Positions 50,424-59,246 are shown, numbered from the stretch's first letter. The stretch is 64,000 nt of DNA from JAGRGG01 sp965217265 (GCA_965217265.1 CBDCHP010000011.1:992001-1056000); one strand, 5' to 3'. The notes: generated by a model not told the origin, from the letters alone. Numbers and translations: made by a program.

Positions 50424-52205
50424 ATGACCGAACAAGAGCGGCGGCTGCGCAGCCAGTCGTGGTGGGACGATCCGAGCGACCCCGACATGACGGCGCTCTA
50501 CCTCGAACGGCAACTGAACTACGGCCTGACCCGCGAGGAGTTGCAGGCCGGCCGGCCGATCATCGGCATCGCCCAGACCGGCTCGGACCTGGCGCCCTGC
50601 AACCGCCATCACCGCGAGCTCGCCAAGCGGGTCGCCGACGGTATCCGCGACAAGGGCGGCATCCCGATCGAGTTTCCCGTCCACCCGATCCAGGAGACGA
50701 CCAAGCGGCCGACGGCGGCCTTGGACCGCAACCTGCAATACCTCTCGCTGGTCGAGGTGCTCTACGGCTACCCGCTCGACGGCGTCGTCCTGACCACGGG
50801 CTGCGACAAGACGACGCCGGCCTTGTTGATGGGGGCGGCGACGGTCAACCTGCCGGCGATCGTGCTCTCGGGCGGGCCGATGCTGAACGGGCGCTACAAG
50901 GGCGAACTGGCGGGCTCCGGCACCGTCGTCTGGCACGCGCGCCGGCTGATGGCCGAGGGCAAGCTCGACTATGACGGCTTCATGGCGATGACCTGCGCGT
51001 CGAGCCCGTCGGTCGGGCACTGCAACACGATGGGCACGGCCTCCTCGATGAACGCGATGGCCGAGGCCCTGGGCATGTCGCTGCCGGGTTGTGCCGCAAT
51101 CCCCGCACCCTACCGCGAGCGGGCGCAGATGGCCTACCGCACGGGGCTTCGGATCGTCGAGATGGTCCACGAGGACCTGCGCCCGTCGCAGGTGATGACG
51201 CGGGCCGCGTTCGAGAACGCGATCACCGCCGCCGCCGCGATCGGCGCCTCGACCAACTGCCCGCCGCACCTGATCGCGATCGCCCGCCACGTCGGCGTCG
51301 AACTCGACATCAAGGACTGGGAGGCGGCGCACGACGTGCCGCTCCTCGTCGACATGCAGCCGGCCGGGCAGTACCTGGGCGAGGATTTCTACCACGCCGG
51401 CGGGCTGCCTGCCGTGGTGCAGGAACTGGTCGGCGCCGGCCGCTGGCACGGCGGGGTTCTCACCGTCACCGGCAAGACCTACGCCGAGAACGTCGAGGCG
51501 AACCCGGTCACGATCGACCGCGGGGTGATCCACCCCTACGACGCCCCCTTGATGCCCGAGGCCGGTTTTCTCATTATCGGCGGCAACCTGTTCGACAACG
51601 CGGTGATGAAGACCTCGGTCGTCAGCCCCGAATTTCGCGAGCGCTACTTCGAGCGCCCGGACCATCCGGGCGTGGCCGAGGGCCGGGCGGTCGTGTTCGA
51701 GGGGCCGGAGGACTACCACGAGCGGATCGACGACCCGTCGCTCGACATCGACGAGGACTGCTTTCTCTTCATCCGCAACGTCGGGCCGATCGGCTACCCG
51801 GGGGCGGCCGAGGTCGTCAACATGCGCCCGCCGGCCCCCCTCATCCGCCGCGGCATCCAAGCGCTGCCGACGATCGGCGACGGGCGGCAGAGCGGCACGT
51901 CGGAGAGCCCCTCGATCCTCAACGCCTCGCCCGAGGCGGCGGCGGGCGGCAACCTCGCCATCATCAAGAGCGGCGACAGGGTGCGGCTCGACTTGAACGC
52001 GCGGCGGCTCGACCTGCTCGTCGACGCCGACGAGATCGAGGCGCGGCGGCGAACGATGCGGCCGACCCACCCCAAGTCGCAGACCCCCTGGCAGGAGATC
52101 CAGCGCGGCCTCGTCGGCCAACTCGGCACCGGCGCCTGCCTGGAGCCCGCCGTCCTCTACCTCGACATCGAGCGCAAGCGGGGCCTGCCGCGGCGCAACC
52201 ACTGA
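50424..52205 (+). CDS. IlvD/Edd family sugar-acid dehydratase (arabonate/xylonate dehydratase-like)
   Basis: A 593-residue dehydratase with three Fe-S cysteines: Cys59 (SDLAPCNRHH), Cys127 (TGCDKTTPA) and Cys200 (GHCNTMGTA). The 593-residue length and motifs such as MTCASSPSVGHCNTMG and GRQSGTSESPSIL place it with L-arabonate/D-xylonate dehydratases rather than the branched-chain amino acid enzyme IlvD. It should convert an aldonate to its 2-keto-3-deoxy form. No other sugar-acid genes are adjacent. The ATG at 50424 lies eight bases after a perfect inverted repeat that may regulate it. Confidence 0.9.
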   Translation: MTEQERRLRSQSWWDDPSDPDMTALYLERQLNYGLTREELQAGRPIIGIAQTGSDLAPCNRHHRELAKRVADGIRDKGGIPIEFPVHPIQETTKRPTAALDRNLQYLSLVEVLYGYPLDGVVLTTGCDKTTPALLMGAATVNLPAIVLSGGPMLNGRYKGELAGSGTVVWHARRLMAEGKLDYDGFMAMTCASSPSVGHCNTMGTASSMNAMAEALGMSLPGCAAIPAPYRERAQMAYRTGLRIVEMVHEDLRPSQVMTRAAFENAITAAAAIGASTNCPPHLIAIARHVGVELDIKDWEAAHDVPLLVDMQPAGQYLGEDFYHAGGLPAVVQELVGAGRWHGGVLTVTGKTYAENVEANPVTIDRGVIHPYDAPLMPEAGFLIIGGNLFDNAVMKTSVVSPEFRERYFERPDHPGVAEGRAVVFEGPEDYHERIDDPSLDIDEDCFLFIRNVGPIGYPGAAEVVNMRPPAPLIRRGIQALPTIGDGRQSGTSESPSILNASPEAAAGGNLAIIKSGDRVRLDLNARRLDLLVDADEIEARRRTMRPTHPKSQTPWQEIQRGLVGQLGTGACLEPAVLYLDIERKRGLPRRNH

Positions 52206-52251
52206 GCCTTGCCCAAGCGCCGGCGCGGTGCCGCCCCGACGGCGCCGCGTC

Positions 52252-52575
52252 TCAGGCAGTCTCGATCAGGGCGATCTCGATCTCGGCGAGGCGGCGGCCG
52301 ACCTCGTCGGGGCTGAGGGCTTCGTTCTCCAGGCTCGCTTCGAGCCGTGAGGCGGCGCGGCTGAGCCTGTCGAGGCCGTAGCTGCCGCCGGTGCCGGCGA
52401 GTTGGTGCGCGAGGCGGATCAGGATGTCGCGGTCGGTCGGGCTCAGCGCCTCCCCGCCGGCGCCGACGGCGATGCTGCGCATCTCGGCCAAGCGGTCGTG
52501 CGCCCGGCTCAGGAAGCGGCGGCGCAGCAGCGGCAGCCGGTTCGGGCCTGAGTCGCTGGAGGTCGAAGCGTGCAT
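52252..52575 (-). CDS. Stand-alone HPt (histidine phosphotransfer) domain protein
   Basis: A 107-residue helical protein with the phosphorylatable His57 in the HPt motif AHQLAGTGGSYGL. Such proteins relay phosphate between hybrid kinases and response regulators. The ATG at 52575 has AGGA upstream; an in-frame ATG at 52620 is a weaker option. No kinase or response regulator is adjacent, so its partners are unlinked. It converges with the dehydratase gene and is divergent from the dipeptidase gene. Confidence 0.82.
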   Translation of the reverse strand: MHASTSSDSGPNRLPLLRRRFLSRAHDRLAEMRSIAVGAGGEALSPTDRDILIRLAHQLAGTGGSYGLDRLSRAASRLEASLENEALSPDEVGRRLAEIEIALIETA

Positions 52576-52724
52576 GGCAGGTCCTTTTTCGAAAACGGCG
52601 GCCCGCGACGAGGGCTTCATTGCCCCGTTCGCGATCACCGGCCGTTTCCTTTCTGCCGTAAGTTGATTAACAAACTCTTGCGGCCGCCGCGCCGGGCGGT
52701 GGGCAGACGGAGAATCATCGAGCG

Positions 52725-53717
52725 ATGGCCGAGCCGACGGCAATCTTGCAGCAACACCTCGTCTGGGACGCGCATTCCTGCCTGACGCTGCACCCCGATA
52801 CCGATCTCACCGTCCTCGAACGGCACCGGGCGCAAGGGGTCGACTTCGTCTCGGTCAACGTCGGCATGGACATGAACCCGATCGGGCAGGTCGTGGCCGT
52901 CCTGGCGGGCTTTCGCGCGCAACTGCGCCGGCACGAGGACCGCTTCGCGCTCGCCGGCAGCGTCGCCGAGATCGAGGCGGCGCGGCGGACCGGCCGGCTC
53001 GCGGTCGCGTTCGACCTGGAAGGCGGCCTGCCGCTGCTCGGCCGGCCGGAGACGGTGGGTCTCTTCTTCGACCTCGGCGTGCGGCAGATCCACCTCGCCT
53101 ACAACCGCAACAACGCGCTCGGCGGCGGCTGCTACGACGAGCCCGCGCCGCTCACGAAGCTCGGCCGGCGCACCGTCGCCGCGATCAACGCCGCCGGCGT
53201 ATTGATGGATTGCTCGCACACCGGCGAGCGCACCAGCTTCGAGATCATGGAGGCGTCGACGGCGCCGGTCTTCTTCAGCCACGCGAACCCGAGGGCGCTC
53301 TGCGCCGACGGGCGCAACGTCACCGACGCCCAGATCGACGCCTGCGCCGCCACGGGCGGCGTCGTCTGCGTCAACGGGGTGGGACGTTTCTTGGGCGTCG
53401 CCGACGCGCCGTCGAGCGCCGTCGTCCGCCACATCGACTACCTCGTCGCCCGGATCGGGCCGGACAAGGTCGGGCTCGGCCTCGACTACGCCTACCCGGC
53501 GATGGGCTTGGAGGAGGATCCGCCCGGCCTCGACAGGGACTACTGGTGGCCGCCGGCGCACGGCTACGTCGGCGGGCTCGGCATCAAGATCGCGGCCCCG
53601 GAGCAACTGCCCGAGATCGTCGAAGGCATGATCCGCCTCGGCTACGGCGACGAAACGATCGCGGGCATCCTCGGCGGCAACATGAAGGCCCTGGCCCGCC
53701 GCGTCTGGGGCGGCTGA
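52725..53717 (+). CDS. Membrane dipeptidase family protein (peptidase M19)
   Basis: A 330-residue TIM-barrel protein of the renal dipeptidase family. Metal-site motifs seen: WDAHSCL (15-20 region), AFDLEGG with the bridging Glu (~97), DCSHTG, FFSHANPRALC and LGLDYAYP. The first motif is normally His-x-Asp; here it is His17-Ser18-Cys19, so one Asp ligand is a Cys, as in a subgroup of environmental M19 proteins. It should hydrolyse dipeptides or related amides, but the change makes the metal site and substrate uncertain. Confidence 0.88.
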   Translation: MAEPTAILQQHLVWDAHSCLTLHPDTDLTVLERHRAQGVDFVSVNVGMDMNPIGQVVAVLAGFRAQLRRHEDRFALAGSVAEIEAARRTGRLAVAFDLEGGLPLLGRPETVGLFFDLGVRQIHLAYNRNNALGGGCYDEPAPLTKLGRRTVAAINAAGVLMDCSHTGERTSFEIMEASTAPVFFSHANPRALCADGRNVTDAQIDACAATGGVVCVNGVGRFLGVADAPSSAVVRHIDYLVARIGPDKVGLGLDYAYPAMGLEEDPPGLDRDYWWPPAHGYVGGLGIKIAAPEQLPEIVEGMIRLGYGDETIAGILGGNMKALARRVWGG

Positions 53718-53749
53718 GAGGCCGCCCCGTTAGTCGATGCGACGGATCA

Positions 53750-54892
53750 TCAAAGCGCCTCGGGCGCCTCGTTGTCGGCGACGCTGAGACCGGCCGGCAG
53801 TTGCTGCTGGATGATGCCCGTGTCGGGAACGACGTGGGGCGTCAGCATCGCCTCCTGCTCGGGCCTGGGGGCCGGCAGGACGAAGGGCTTGTCGGGCTTT
53901 GCGGGCAGGGTGACGGTCGCGGCCGGCGCCTCCGCCGGCACCGCCCCGGTCGGGACGGCGCGCGGCAGGAGGGCGGCGCGCACGGTCTGCAGCACGTCGA
54001 GCAGTTCGGGCGTGTCCTGCGGTGCGACGAGGGCAAAGACCAAGGGGCCGTCGCGCCACGTCATCGACACCTGATCCTCCGGCACGAGGCGAAGGACGTG
54101 GCCGGAACCGCCGGCACCGTCGAGCATGCCGACGTAGAGCCGGAGCGGCCGACCGGCCGCATCCTCGTAGTCGAGGCTGATCGCCGGGATCTGCGACGCG
54201 CTGAAGACGTGGCTGCCCTTAAAGGCGAGGCCGATCTGGCCGAGGTCGGGCCGAACAAAGCTGTGCGCGCCCAAACGCTCGCGCAGCCACTTGACCGAGG
54301 CGTCCTCGCCGGTCCCGCTCAGGCTCTCGGGCGTGCCGTCGAACAGGACCAGCGGCAAGTCGACGGTGGGGGTCGCCGAGGGGGCTTGCAGGATCGCCGG
54401 CAGCAGACCCTCCGCCGAAGCGTCGGGAGCGGTCAACTGCTCCGGCGCCAGGGCGATGTCGGGCGCACTCAGCCGCTCCGGCGCCAGGGCGGCGACGTCC
54501 GGCCCGTTCGAGGGCAGGAGACGGGGACCGACGACCGCGCCGAGGCCGACGACGAGCGCCAATGCGGCGGCGGCGGCCCACACGGGCCTCGCCCCCCAGC
54601 GCCAGGGCAGCGATCCTTGCACGTCCCGCGCCGGCTGCTGCAGGGCCTGGACGAGGTCGGCCTGCAGGCGGGGGCAGAAGACCCGCTCGTCCGACAGATC
54701 GAAGGCTTGACCCAGGAGACGCAAATTGGCGTTCTGGTGCAAGCAGGCCTCGACCCGGTCGGCCGCGTCGTAGTTCGCGGCGATGTGGTCGAGCACGGGC
54801 ACGCGACGATCCTCGTCGAGAACCCCATCGACGAAGGCCATCAAGTCGGCGTCGACAACCGGACGCCGAAACGGCATATCCGACTTGCTCAT
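53750..54892 (-). CDS. Anti-sigma factor, membrane-bound
   Basis: A 380-residue protein directly downstream of an ECF sigma factor, overlapping it by four bases (ATGA). Residues ~12-60 form the sigma-binding domain (DADLMAFVDGVLDEDRRVPV...), a single transmembrane helix lies at ~103-124, and the large periplasmic part (~125-380) is Pro/Ala-rich with a folded region around SVKWLRERLGAHSF and ISLDYEDAAGRPLRLYVGML. It probably holds the sigma factor until an envelope or oxidative signal releases it. No zinc-binding HxxxCxxC motif is visible. Confidence 0.87.
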   Translation of the reverse strand: MSKSDMPFRRPVVDADLMAFVDGVLDEDRRVPVLDHIAANYDAADRVEACLHQNANLRLLGQAFDLSDERVFCPRLQADLVQALQQPARDVQGSLPWRWGARPVWAAAAALALVVGLGAVVGPRLLPSNGPDVAALAPERLSAPDIALAPEQLTAPDASAEGLLPAILQAPSATPTVDLPLVLFDGTPESLSGTGEDASVKWLRERLGAHSFVRPDLGQIGLAFKGSHVFSASQIPAISLDYEDAAGRPLRLYVGMLDGAGGSGHVLRLVPEDQVSMTWRDGPLVFALVAPQDTPELLDVLQTVRAALLPRAVPTGAVPAEAPAATVTLPAKPDKPFVLPAPRPEQEAMLTPHVVPDTGIIQQQLPAGLSVADNEAPEAL

Positions 54893-55536
54893 TTGACGAT
54901 TCGCAGTCTAGGTGCAGCATTGCTTCGCGCGGTCAATTGGCGCAGTGCCTCGCGCCCGCGCGACAGGCGCGACATGATCGTTCCAACGGGGACGTCGAGC
55001 GTCTGGGCGGCGTCGGCGTAGCTCATGCCCTCCAGGCCGACGAGCAGGATCACCTCGCGCTGCTCAAGCGGCAGCTTGGCGAGCGCCACCGCGAGGTCGC
55101 GCAACTCCAGCCGCTTGTGCTGGGTGGCCGGGCTGGCGAGCGTGCCGATCACGTCCTCGATCGGCACGAGGCCGGCCGAGCGCCGCTGCCGCCGCGCGTC
55201 GTCGATGCAGACGTTGTGCAGGGCAGCGAACATGTAGGAGCGCAAGTCGCGCACCTCGCTCAGCGCCTTGCCCTGGCTCAGGATCTTTGCCAGCGTCTCC
55301 TGCACGGCGTCGTCGGCGTCGGTGATGCTGCCGAGCAGCAGGATCGCGTAGCGCCTGAGCGACGCCACGTGCTCCAACAGCGCCTCGCCGATCTGCTTCG
55401 TCGCCTGCTTGGGCGCGGGCTTGCCGCCGAAGAAATGACGAGATGTCATGCGGCTTGAACTTTCCTGGCGGGCGGGCAAGACGCCGGCCGGCCTAGCGAT
55501 CGCTTCGGTCTCACCAGGAGCAACAAGCTTGAGCAT
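54889..55536 (-). CDS. ECF RNA polymerase sigma factor
   Basis: A 215-residue extracytoplasmic-function sigma factor. Region 2 includes LRRYAILLLGSITDADDAVQ and region 4 includes LPLEQREVILLVGLEGMSY and the helix-turn-helix VPVGTIMSRLSRGREALRQL. The ATG at 55536 has GAGGAG seven bases upstream; a start at 55449 (MTSRHFFGG) would fit some relatives but has a poor site. It forms an operon with its anti-sigma factor. Regulon and signal are not visible here. Confidence 0.92.
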   Translation of the reverse strand: MLKLVAPGETEAIARPAGVLPARQESSSRMTSRHFFGGKPAPKQATKQIGEALLEHVASLRRYAILLLGSITDADDAVQETLAKILSQGKALSEVRDLRSYMFAALHNVCIDDARRQRRSAGLVPIEDVIGTLASPATQHKRLELRDLAVALAKLPLEQREVILLVGLEGMSYADAAQTLDVPVGTIMSRLSRGREALRQLTARSNAAPRLRIVK

Positions 55537-56014
55537 CAAGCTTCTCCTCAGACTGAACGACGAAGAGCGGACCTGGGGGCCTGCGGCAGTCGACTGGCAC
55601 GAGATGTGATTTGGGTTTGACGTCGCGCAGTATGCACATAAAATGGGTCCAAGTCACAAGTTTTGTCCTAGCTTCCAATACCAAGCGATCGGGGACACGA
55701 TCGGGTTAGAAAAGGTTGGCCCGTCGGGGTTCCCGACGGAGCCGTAATAGGTTTTCTGGGCGGTACGGGCGTGCCAGCGGCACCCCCATCACGATCGACC
55801 TTCGACGAACTCAAGCAAGCATCGAAGCAACGACCGGCGACCAAACCTTAAGCACGGGGTCTGAACGAAGCACCCTGTTCAAAGTCGAGACGCATTTCTA
55901 AAGACGCCCCTTTGCGACGCTTTATTCCGCGTCCGGCGAAGGTTTCCGCCGCCGGGACACGGTGCAGCATTTGCGCCACACCCACGTATGATGCCGGAGG
56001 GGGGCGTCGGCCCC
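55537..56014. other. Intergenic region upstream of the ECF sigma gene, no gene recognised
   Basis: About 480 bases between the ECF sigma gene (leftward) and the 3' end of the TRAP permease gene. No convincing coding sequence was seen. A perfect hairpin CCGTCGGG-gtt-CCCGACGG lies at 55721-55739 with no T run after it. The 100 bases before the sigma gene are AT-richer and should hold its promoter; I could not fix a -35/-10 pair. Confidence 0.5.
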
Positions 56015-57325
56015 TCAGCCTGGGGCTTGGCGCATCGTCTCGGGCAGCCACGTCGCGAGGCCGGGAAAGGCGACGAGGAGGACGACCATCACCAGCATGA
56101 GGCCGAAGAAGGGCAAGGCCGTGCGGGCGACGTAGCCGATGTCGCGGCCCGTCATGCCCTGCAGGACGAACAGGTTGAAGCCGATCGGCGGGGTGATCTG
56201 CGCCATCTCGACGACGACGACGACGAAGATGCCAAACCAGACGATGTCGAGCCCGGCGCCGCGCACCAAGGGCTCGACCACGGCCATGGTGAGCACGACC
56301 GAACTGATGCCGTCCAAGAAGCAGCCGAGCACGACGTAGAACAGGGTCAAGGCGGCGATCAATGCCAGCGGCGGGAGATCGAGCGCGCCGATCCCGTTGG
56401 CCAGCGCGCTCGGCAGGCCGGTGAAGCCCATCGCCAGCGCCAGGAAGGCGGCACCCATCAAGATGAAGGCGATCATGGCCGAGGTCCGCACCGCCCCCAT
56501 CAGGCTCTCGGTGAAGCTGCCCCAGTTCAGTGAACCTTGCACCAGCGCGAGGGACAAAGCACCGAGCACCCCGACCGCGGCGGCCTCGGTCGCCGTCGCG
56601 AACCCGGCGTAGATCGAGCCCAGGACGGCCAGGATCAAGAGCGCCACCGGGATGAGAAAACGGCTCTCGGCCAGCTTCTGCTTGAACCCCACTGCCGGCT
56701 CGGGCGGCGGCACGCGCGTCGGGTTGAGGAGCGCCCACACGATCACGTAGCCCATGAACAAGGACGCCAGCACGATGCCCGGCAGGACGCCGGCGATGAA
56801 CAGCTTGGCGATCGATTCGTTGATCGTGACGCCGTAGACGATGAGGGTGAGCGAGGGCGGGATCATCAAGCCGAGCGTGCCGGCCCCGGCGAGCGTGCCG
56901 ATGACGAGCGGCTCGGGGTAGCCGCGGCGGCGCAGTTCCGGGATCGACATCCGCCCGACCGTGGTCACGGTCGCCGCCGACGAGCCGGACACGGCGGCGA
57001 ACACGGTGCAGCCGATGATGTTGGTGTGCAACAGCCGCCCCGGCAGCCGCGCGGTCCAGGGGGCAAGCCCGCGAAACATGTCCTCCGACAGCCGGGTGCG
57101 AAACAGGATCTCGCCCATCCAGATGAACAAGGGCAAGGCGGTGAGCGACCAGGACGAGGCGACGGTCCAGATCGTCGTCACCATCGCGTCGCCCGCCGGG
57201 CGCGAGGTGAACAGTTCCATGCCGACGTAGGCGACGCCGAGCAGCGCCAGCGCCACCCAGACGCCGGTGCCAAGGAGGAGGAACAGGGTGAAGAGGAAGA
57301 TGACGACGAGGCCGATTTGCTCCAC
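56015..57325 (-). CDS. TRAP transporter large permease subunit (DctM-like)
   Basis: A 436-residue membrane protein with about 12 hydrophobic segments and the DctM hallmarks LPLFIWMGEILFRT, GCTVFAAVSGSSAATV and MIPPSLTLIVYG, and the C-terminal QITPPIGFNLFVLQ. It should import an organic acid driven by the sodium or proton gradient, with a small permease and a periplasmic binding protein. Neither partner is adjacent in the window, so they are upstream-unlinked or lost. It starts at GTG 57325 with AGGAG upstream; a full palindromic repeat begins 15 bases before this start. Confidence 0.9.
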   Translation of the reverse strand: MEQIGLVVIFLFTLFLLLGTGVWVALALLGVAYVGMELFTSRPAGDAMVTTIWTVASSWSLTALPLFIWMGEILFRTRLSEDMFRGLAPWTARLPGRLLHTNIIGCTVFAAVSGSSAATVTTVGRMSIPELRRRGYPEPLVIGTLAGAGTLGLMIPPSLTLIVYGVTINESIAKLFIAGVLPGIVLASLFMGYVIVWALLNPTRVPPPEPAVGFKQKLAESRFLIPVALLILAVLGSIYAGFATATEAAAVGVLGALSLALVQGSLNWGSFTESLMGAVRTSAMIAFILMGAAFLALAMGFTGLPSALANGIGALDLPPLALIAALTLFYVVLGCFLDGISSVVLTMAVVEPLVRGAGLDIVWFGIFVVVVVEMAQITPPIGFNLFVLQGMTGRDIGYVARTALPFFGLMLVMVVLLVAFPGLATWLPETMRQAPG

Positions 57326-57339
57326 GGGCCTGCTCCTTT

Positions 57340-57485
57340 GAACGCTTCGCGTGCGCTGCCGCGCGGCCTTCTTTTTTCTCTTTTTTGCTTTTGTCCGAGG
57401 CTGGCCCTCGGCGTTGCGGCCAAGTTCGGCGACAAGTTGTAAAAAAGAAAGAAAAAAGGCCGCGCGGCAGCGCACGCGCAGCGTT
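57340..57485. repeat. Full copy of the ~145-bp palindromic repeat (best-preserved arms)
   Basis: The left arm (from 57341) and the right arm read from 57485 on the other strand agree at 27 of the first 28 positions (AACGCTTCGCGTGCGCTGCC...), followed on each side by a pyrimidine/T tract (57369-57387; A tract 57441-57457). The centre GTCCGAGGCTGGCC / GGCCAAGTTCGGCGAC continues the pairing, so the whole 146 bases form one long stem. The right end overlaps the TAA of the DUF3578 gene; the left end lies upstream of the TRAP gene on the same strand. Confidence 0.9.
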
Positions 57486-58044
57486 ACGCGATCGACCGGG
57501 CAGCATCGGCGAAACGATTGAGATCCGCGACCAACGCATCCTCCCCCGGCAGCGCGTTCGCGTCGTAGCGGACGGCACAGGCGGCGGCGGCCTCGTAATC
57601 GAGCGGCAGGGCGCCGATCGAGCCTAATTCGACCCGGCCGGCGTGGCCGGCGGCGAACTCGGGCAGCCGCGCCCGGATGTTGCCCGCCAGCGCGCGCAGC
57701 ACATCGCGCGTCGCGTCGCCGTGCCGGGTCCTGACGTCGACCGTGCCGTGGACGAGGGCGAGGTAGAAGCGGGGCTCAAAGCTGTGGAACAGGTAGACGA
57801 CGTAGGTGCCGCGCTTGGCCGAGGCCGTGACCCTCTTCTCGAACACCGCGATCCACGGCACCGCCGCCCAGCCGCGATAGCCGGCCGATCCCCGCACGAG
57901 ACGGCCGTTACGGTCGTGCAGCGCGCCCGCCACTCGCTTTGGCGCCTCGCTTTGGAGGTGACGCACGAGCGGGTGGCCGAGATAGCCCTCGCGCCGCGCG
58001 AGGGCGTAGGCGCGGGCGATGCGTTCGAGCGCGGGGCCGAGCAT
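57484..58044 (-). CDS. DUF3578 (McrB N-terminal-like) domain protein, stand-alone
   Basis: A 186-residue protein consisting of a DUF3578/MrcB_N-like domain and little else: PLVRHLQSEAPKRVAGAL, GWAAVPWIAVFEKRVTASA and GTYVVYLFHSFEPRFYLAL are typical. In type IV restriction enzymes this domain recognises modified cytosine and is fused to a GTPase; here no McrB GTPase or McrC gene accompanies it. It may be a sensor or an orphan. ATG 58044 is preceded by a poor ribosome site; a TTG one codon upstream is possible. The stop TAA overlaps the end of a palindromic repeat. Confidence 0.75.
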   Translation of the reverse strand: MLGPALERIARAYALARREGYLGHPLVRHLQSEAPKRVAGALHDRNGRLVRGSAGYRGWAAVPWIAVFEKRVTASAKRGTYVVYLFHSFEPRFYLALVHGTVDVRTRHGDATRDVLRALAGNIRARLPEFAAGHAGRVELGSIGALPLDYEAAAACAVRYDANALPGEDALVADLNRFADAARSIA

Positions 58045-58186
58045 CAAGGACTGACGACCGCGGACAAGGCATTAGCGAGCGTTATCGAACGGATAATCAA
58101 CATTTGCTTTCTTTATCGTAGGACAGGCACGATCTTAGCAGGACGGCGACGGATGCCCCTTCGCCAGACAGCCGAGAGAACACGTC

Positions 58187-58387
58187 ATGCACCACGCACG
58201 GCTTCAAAGCGTCGCGCCCGCAGCGGCCGAAACCTCGCTCGGCCGCAAGCTCCTGCTCACCCTCGTCACGAGCCTCGCCCTCATCGTGGCGATCGGGGCC
58301 TTGAGCGTGGGCACGGGCACGGCGCCTTCCCCGCTGCACGGCCCGGACAACGTCGAGTGGCACGGTAATGTCGCCGTTACGCGCTGA
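58187..58387 (+). CDS. Small hypothetical single-pass or secreted protein
   Basis: A possible 66-residue protein with one hydrophobic segment (LLLTLVTSLALIVAIGAL, ~23-40) and a short polar C-terminus. GAGAG lies ten bases before the ATG at 58187. The stop falls at the first base of the next palindromic repeat, as with many genes here, which supports it being real. No homologue is recognised, and chance open frames are common at this GC content. Confidence 0.4.
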   Translation: MHHARLQSVAPAAAETSLGRKLLLTLVTSLALIVAIGALSVGTGTAPSPLHGPDNVEWHGNVAVTR

Positions 58388-58529
58388 GCGCGTCCGCTGC
58401 GCGGGGCTTTCTCTTCTTTCTTTTTGCCAGTGTTAACGCAGGCGGCTGGCCGGGGCGCCGAGGGCCGGCCCCGGACAAAGCAAAAAAGAGAAAAAAGAAG
58501 ACCGCGCGGCAGCGCACGCGCGGGCGTTC
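58386..58529. repeat. Full copy of the palindromic repeat, nearly identical to the copy at 62450
   Basis: Left arm GAGCGCGTCCGCTGCGCGGG (five bases of the usual tip deleted), hairpin CCGCTGCGCGG, T tract 58407-58425, centre GGCGGCTGGCCGGGGCGCCG with GGGCCGGCC, A tract 58482-58499, and right arm ending GGGCGTTC at 58529. Bases 58391-58490 match 62461-62560 at 98 of 100 positions. It lies between the small open frame and the converging PAP2 gene. Confidence 0.88.
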
Positions 58530-58532
58530 TCC

Positions 58533-59246
58533 TCAACGATCCTCCAGCCGCCGTAGGAGGAGCCACGCGACGAGGGCCCAGGCCGAGCCCGCCGTCCAGC
58601 CGGCGATGACGTCGGTCGGATAGTGGACGCCGAGGTAGATCCGGCTCGACCCGATCGCGACGGTCATCAGGCAGGCGACGCCCATGACGTAGACCCGAAG
58701 GCGTGCCCTAGTCTGCACGCCCGAGAGCATCGCCGCGAGCGTCAGGTAGACGACGGCCGAGATCATCGCGTGACCGCTCGGGAAGCTCGTCGTGTAGACG
58801 ACCGTCTCGTGCGGCACGAGGGAGGGTCGCGGCCGATCGAAGCCGCTCTTGAGGAGGAAGCTGAGGCCAAAGCCGCCGGCGTTGGCGAGAAGGAGGAGGC
58901 CCCCGGCCCGGGGCCGGTCGGCGAGGAACAGGTAGCCGGCCGCGACGAGCGTGAAGAAGCCCAGCAGCCAGACGCCGCCCAAGCCGGTGACGTCGCGCGC
59001 CAGCTCCTCGACCCATTCGGGGCCGATCGGGTTGCTCGGGTCGCCGGGCGTGCGCAGGGCCAACAGCACCCGCTCGTCGAAGGCGCGGGTGTCGCCCTCG
59101 ATCACCTCGTCGGCGATTTCCCCGAAGCCGTAGACGGCGGCACTCAGCAGCAAGAGCACCACGAGCAGGCGCGGCTCGACGGCGCGCTTGAGCCGGGCCC
59201 AGGACCAGAGCGGCGGTCCGTCGCCCGCCTTGTCGCCGGCACTCAC
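58533..59246 (-). CDS. PAP2 superfamily membrane phosphatase
   Basis: A 237-residue membrane protein with about six hydrophobic segments and the three acid-phosphatase motifs KSGFDRPRP, PSGHAM and SRIYLGVHYPTDV. Enzymes of this family dephosphorylate lipid phosphates such as undecaprenyl pyrophosphate or phosphatidylglycerol phosphate. It overlaps the YceI gene by four bases (ATGA), forming a two-gene operon. Its stop is three bases from a palindromic repeat. Confidence 0.92.
   Translation of the reverse strand: MSAGDKAGDGPPLWSWARLKRAVEPRLLVVLLLLSAAVYGFGEIADEVIEGDTRAFDERVLLALRTPGDPSNPIGPEWVEELARDVTGLGGVWLLGFFTLVAAGYLFLADRPRAGGLLLLANAGGFGLSFLLKSGFDRPRPSLVPHETVVYTTSFPSGHAMISAVVYLTLAAMLSGVQTRARLRVYVMGVACLMTVAIGSSRIYLGVHYPTDVIAGWTAGSAWALVAWLLLRRLEDR

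Noticed and set aside
57340..57485. Palindromic repeats as insertion sequences or classical MITEs with target duplications
   Set aside because: No transposase is nearby and I found no direct repeats flanking the copies; only the terminal inverted arms fit. The terminator-like reading explains position and T tracts better.
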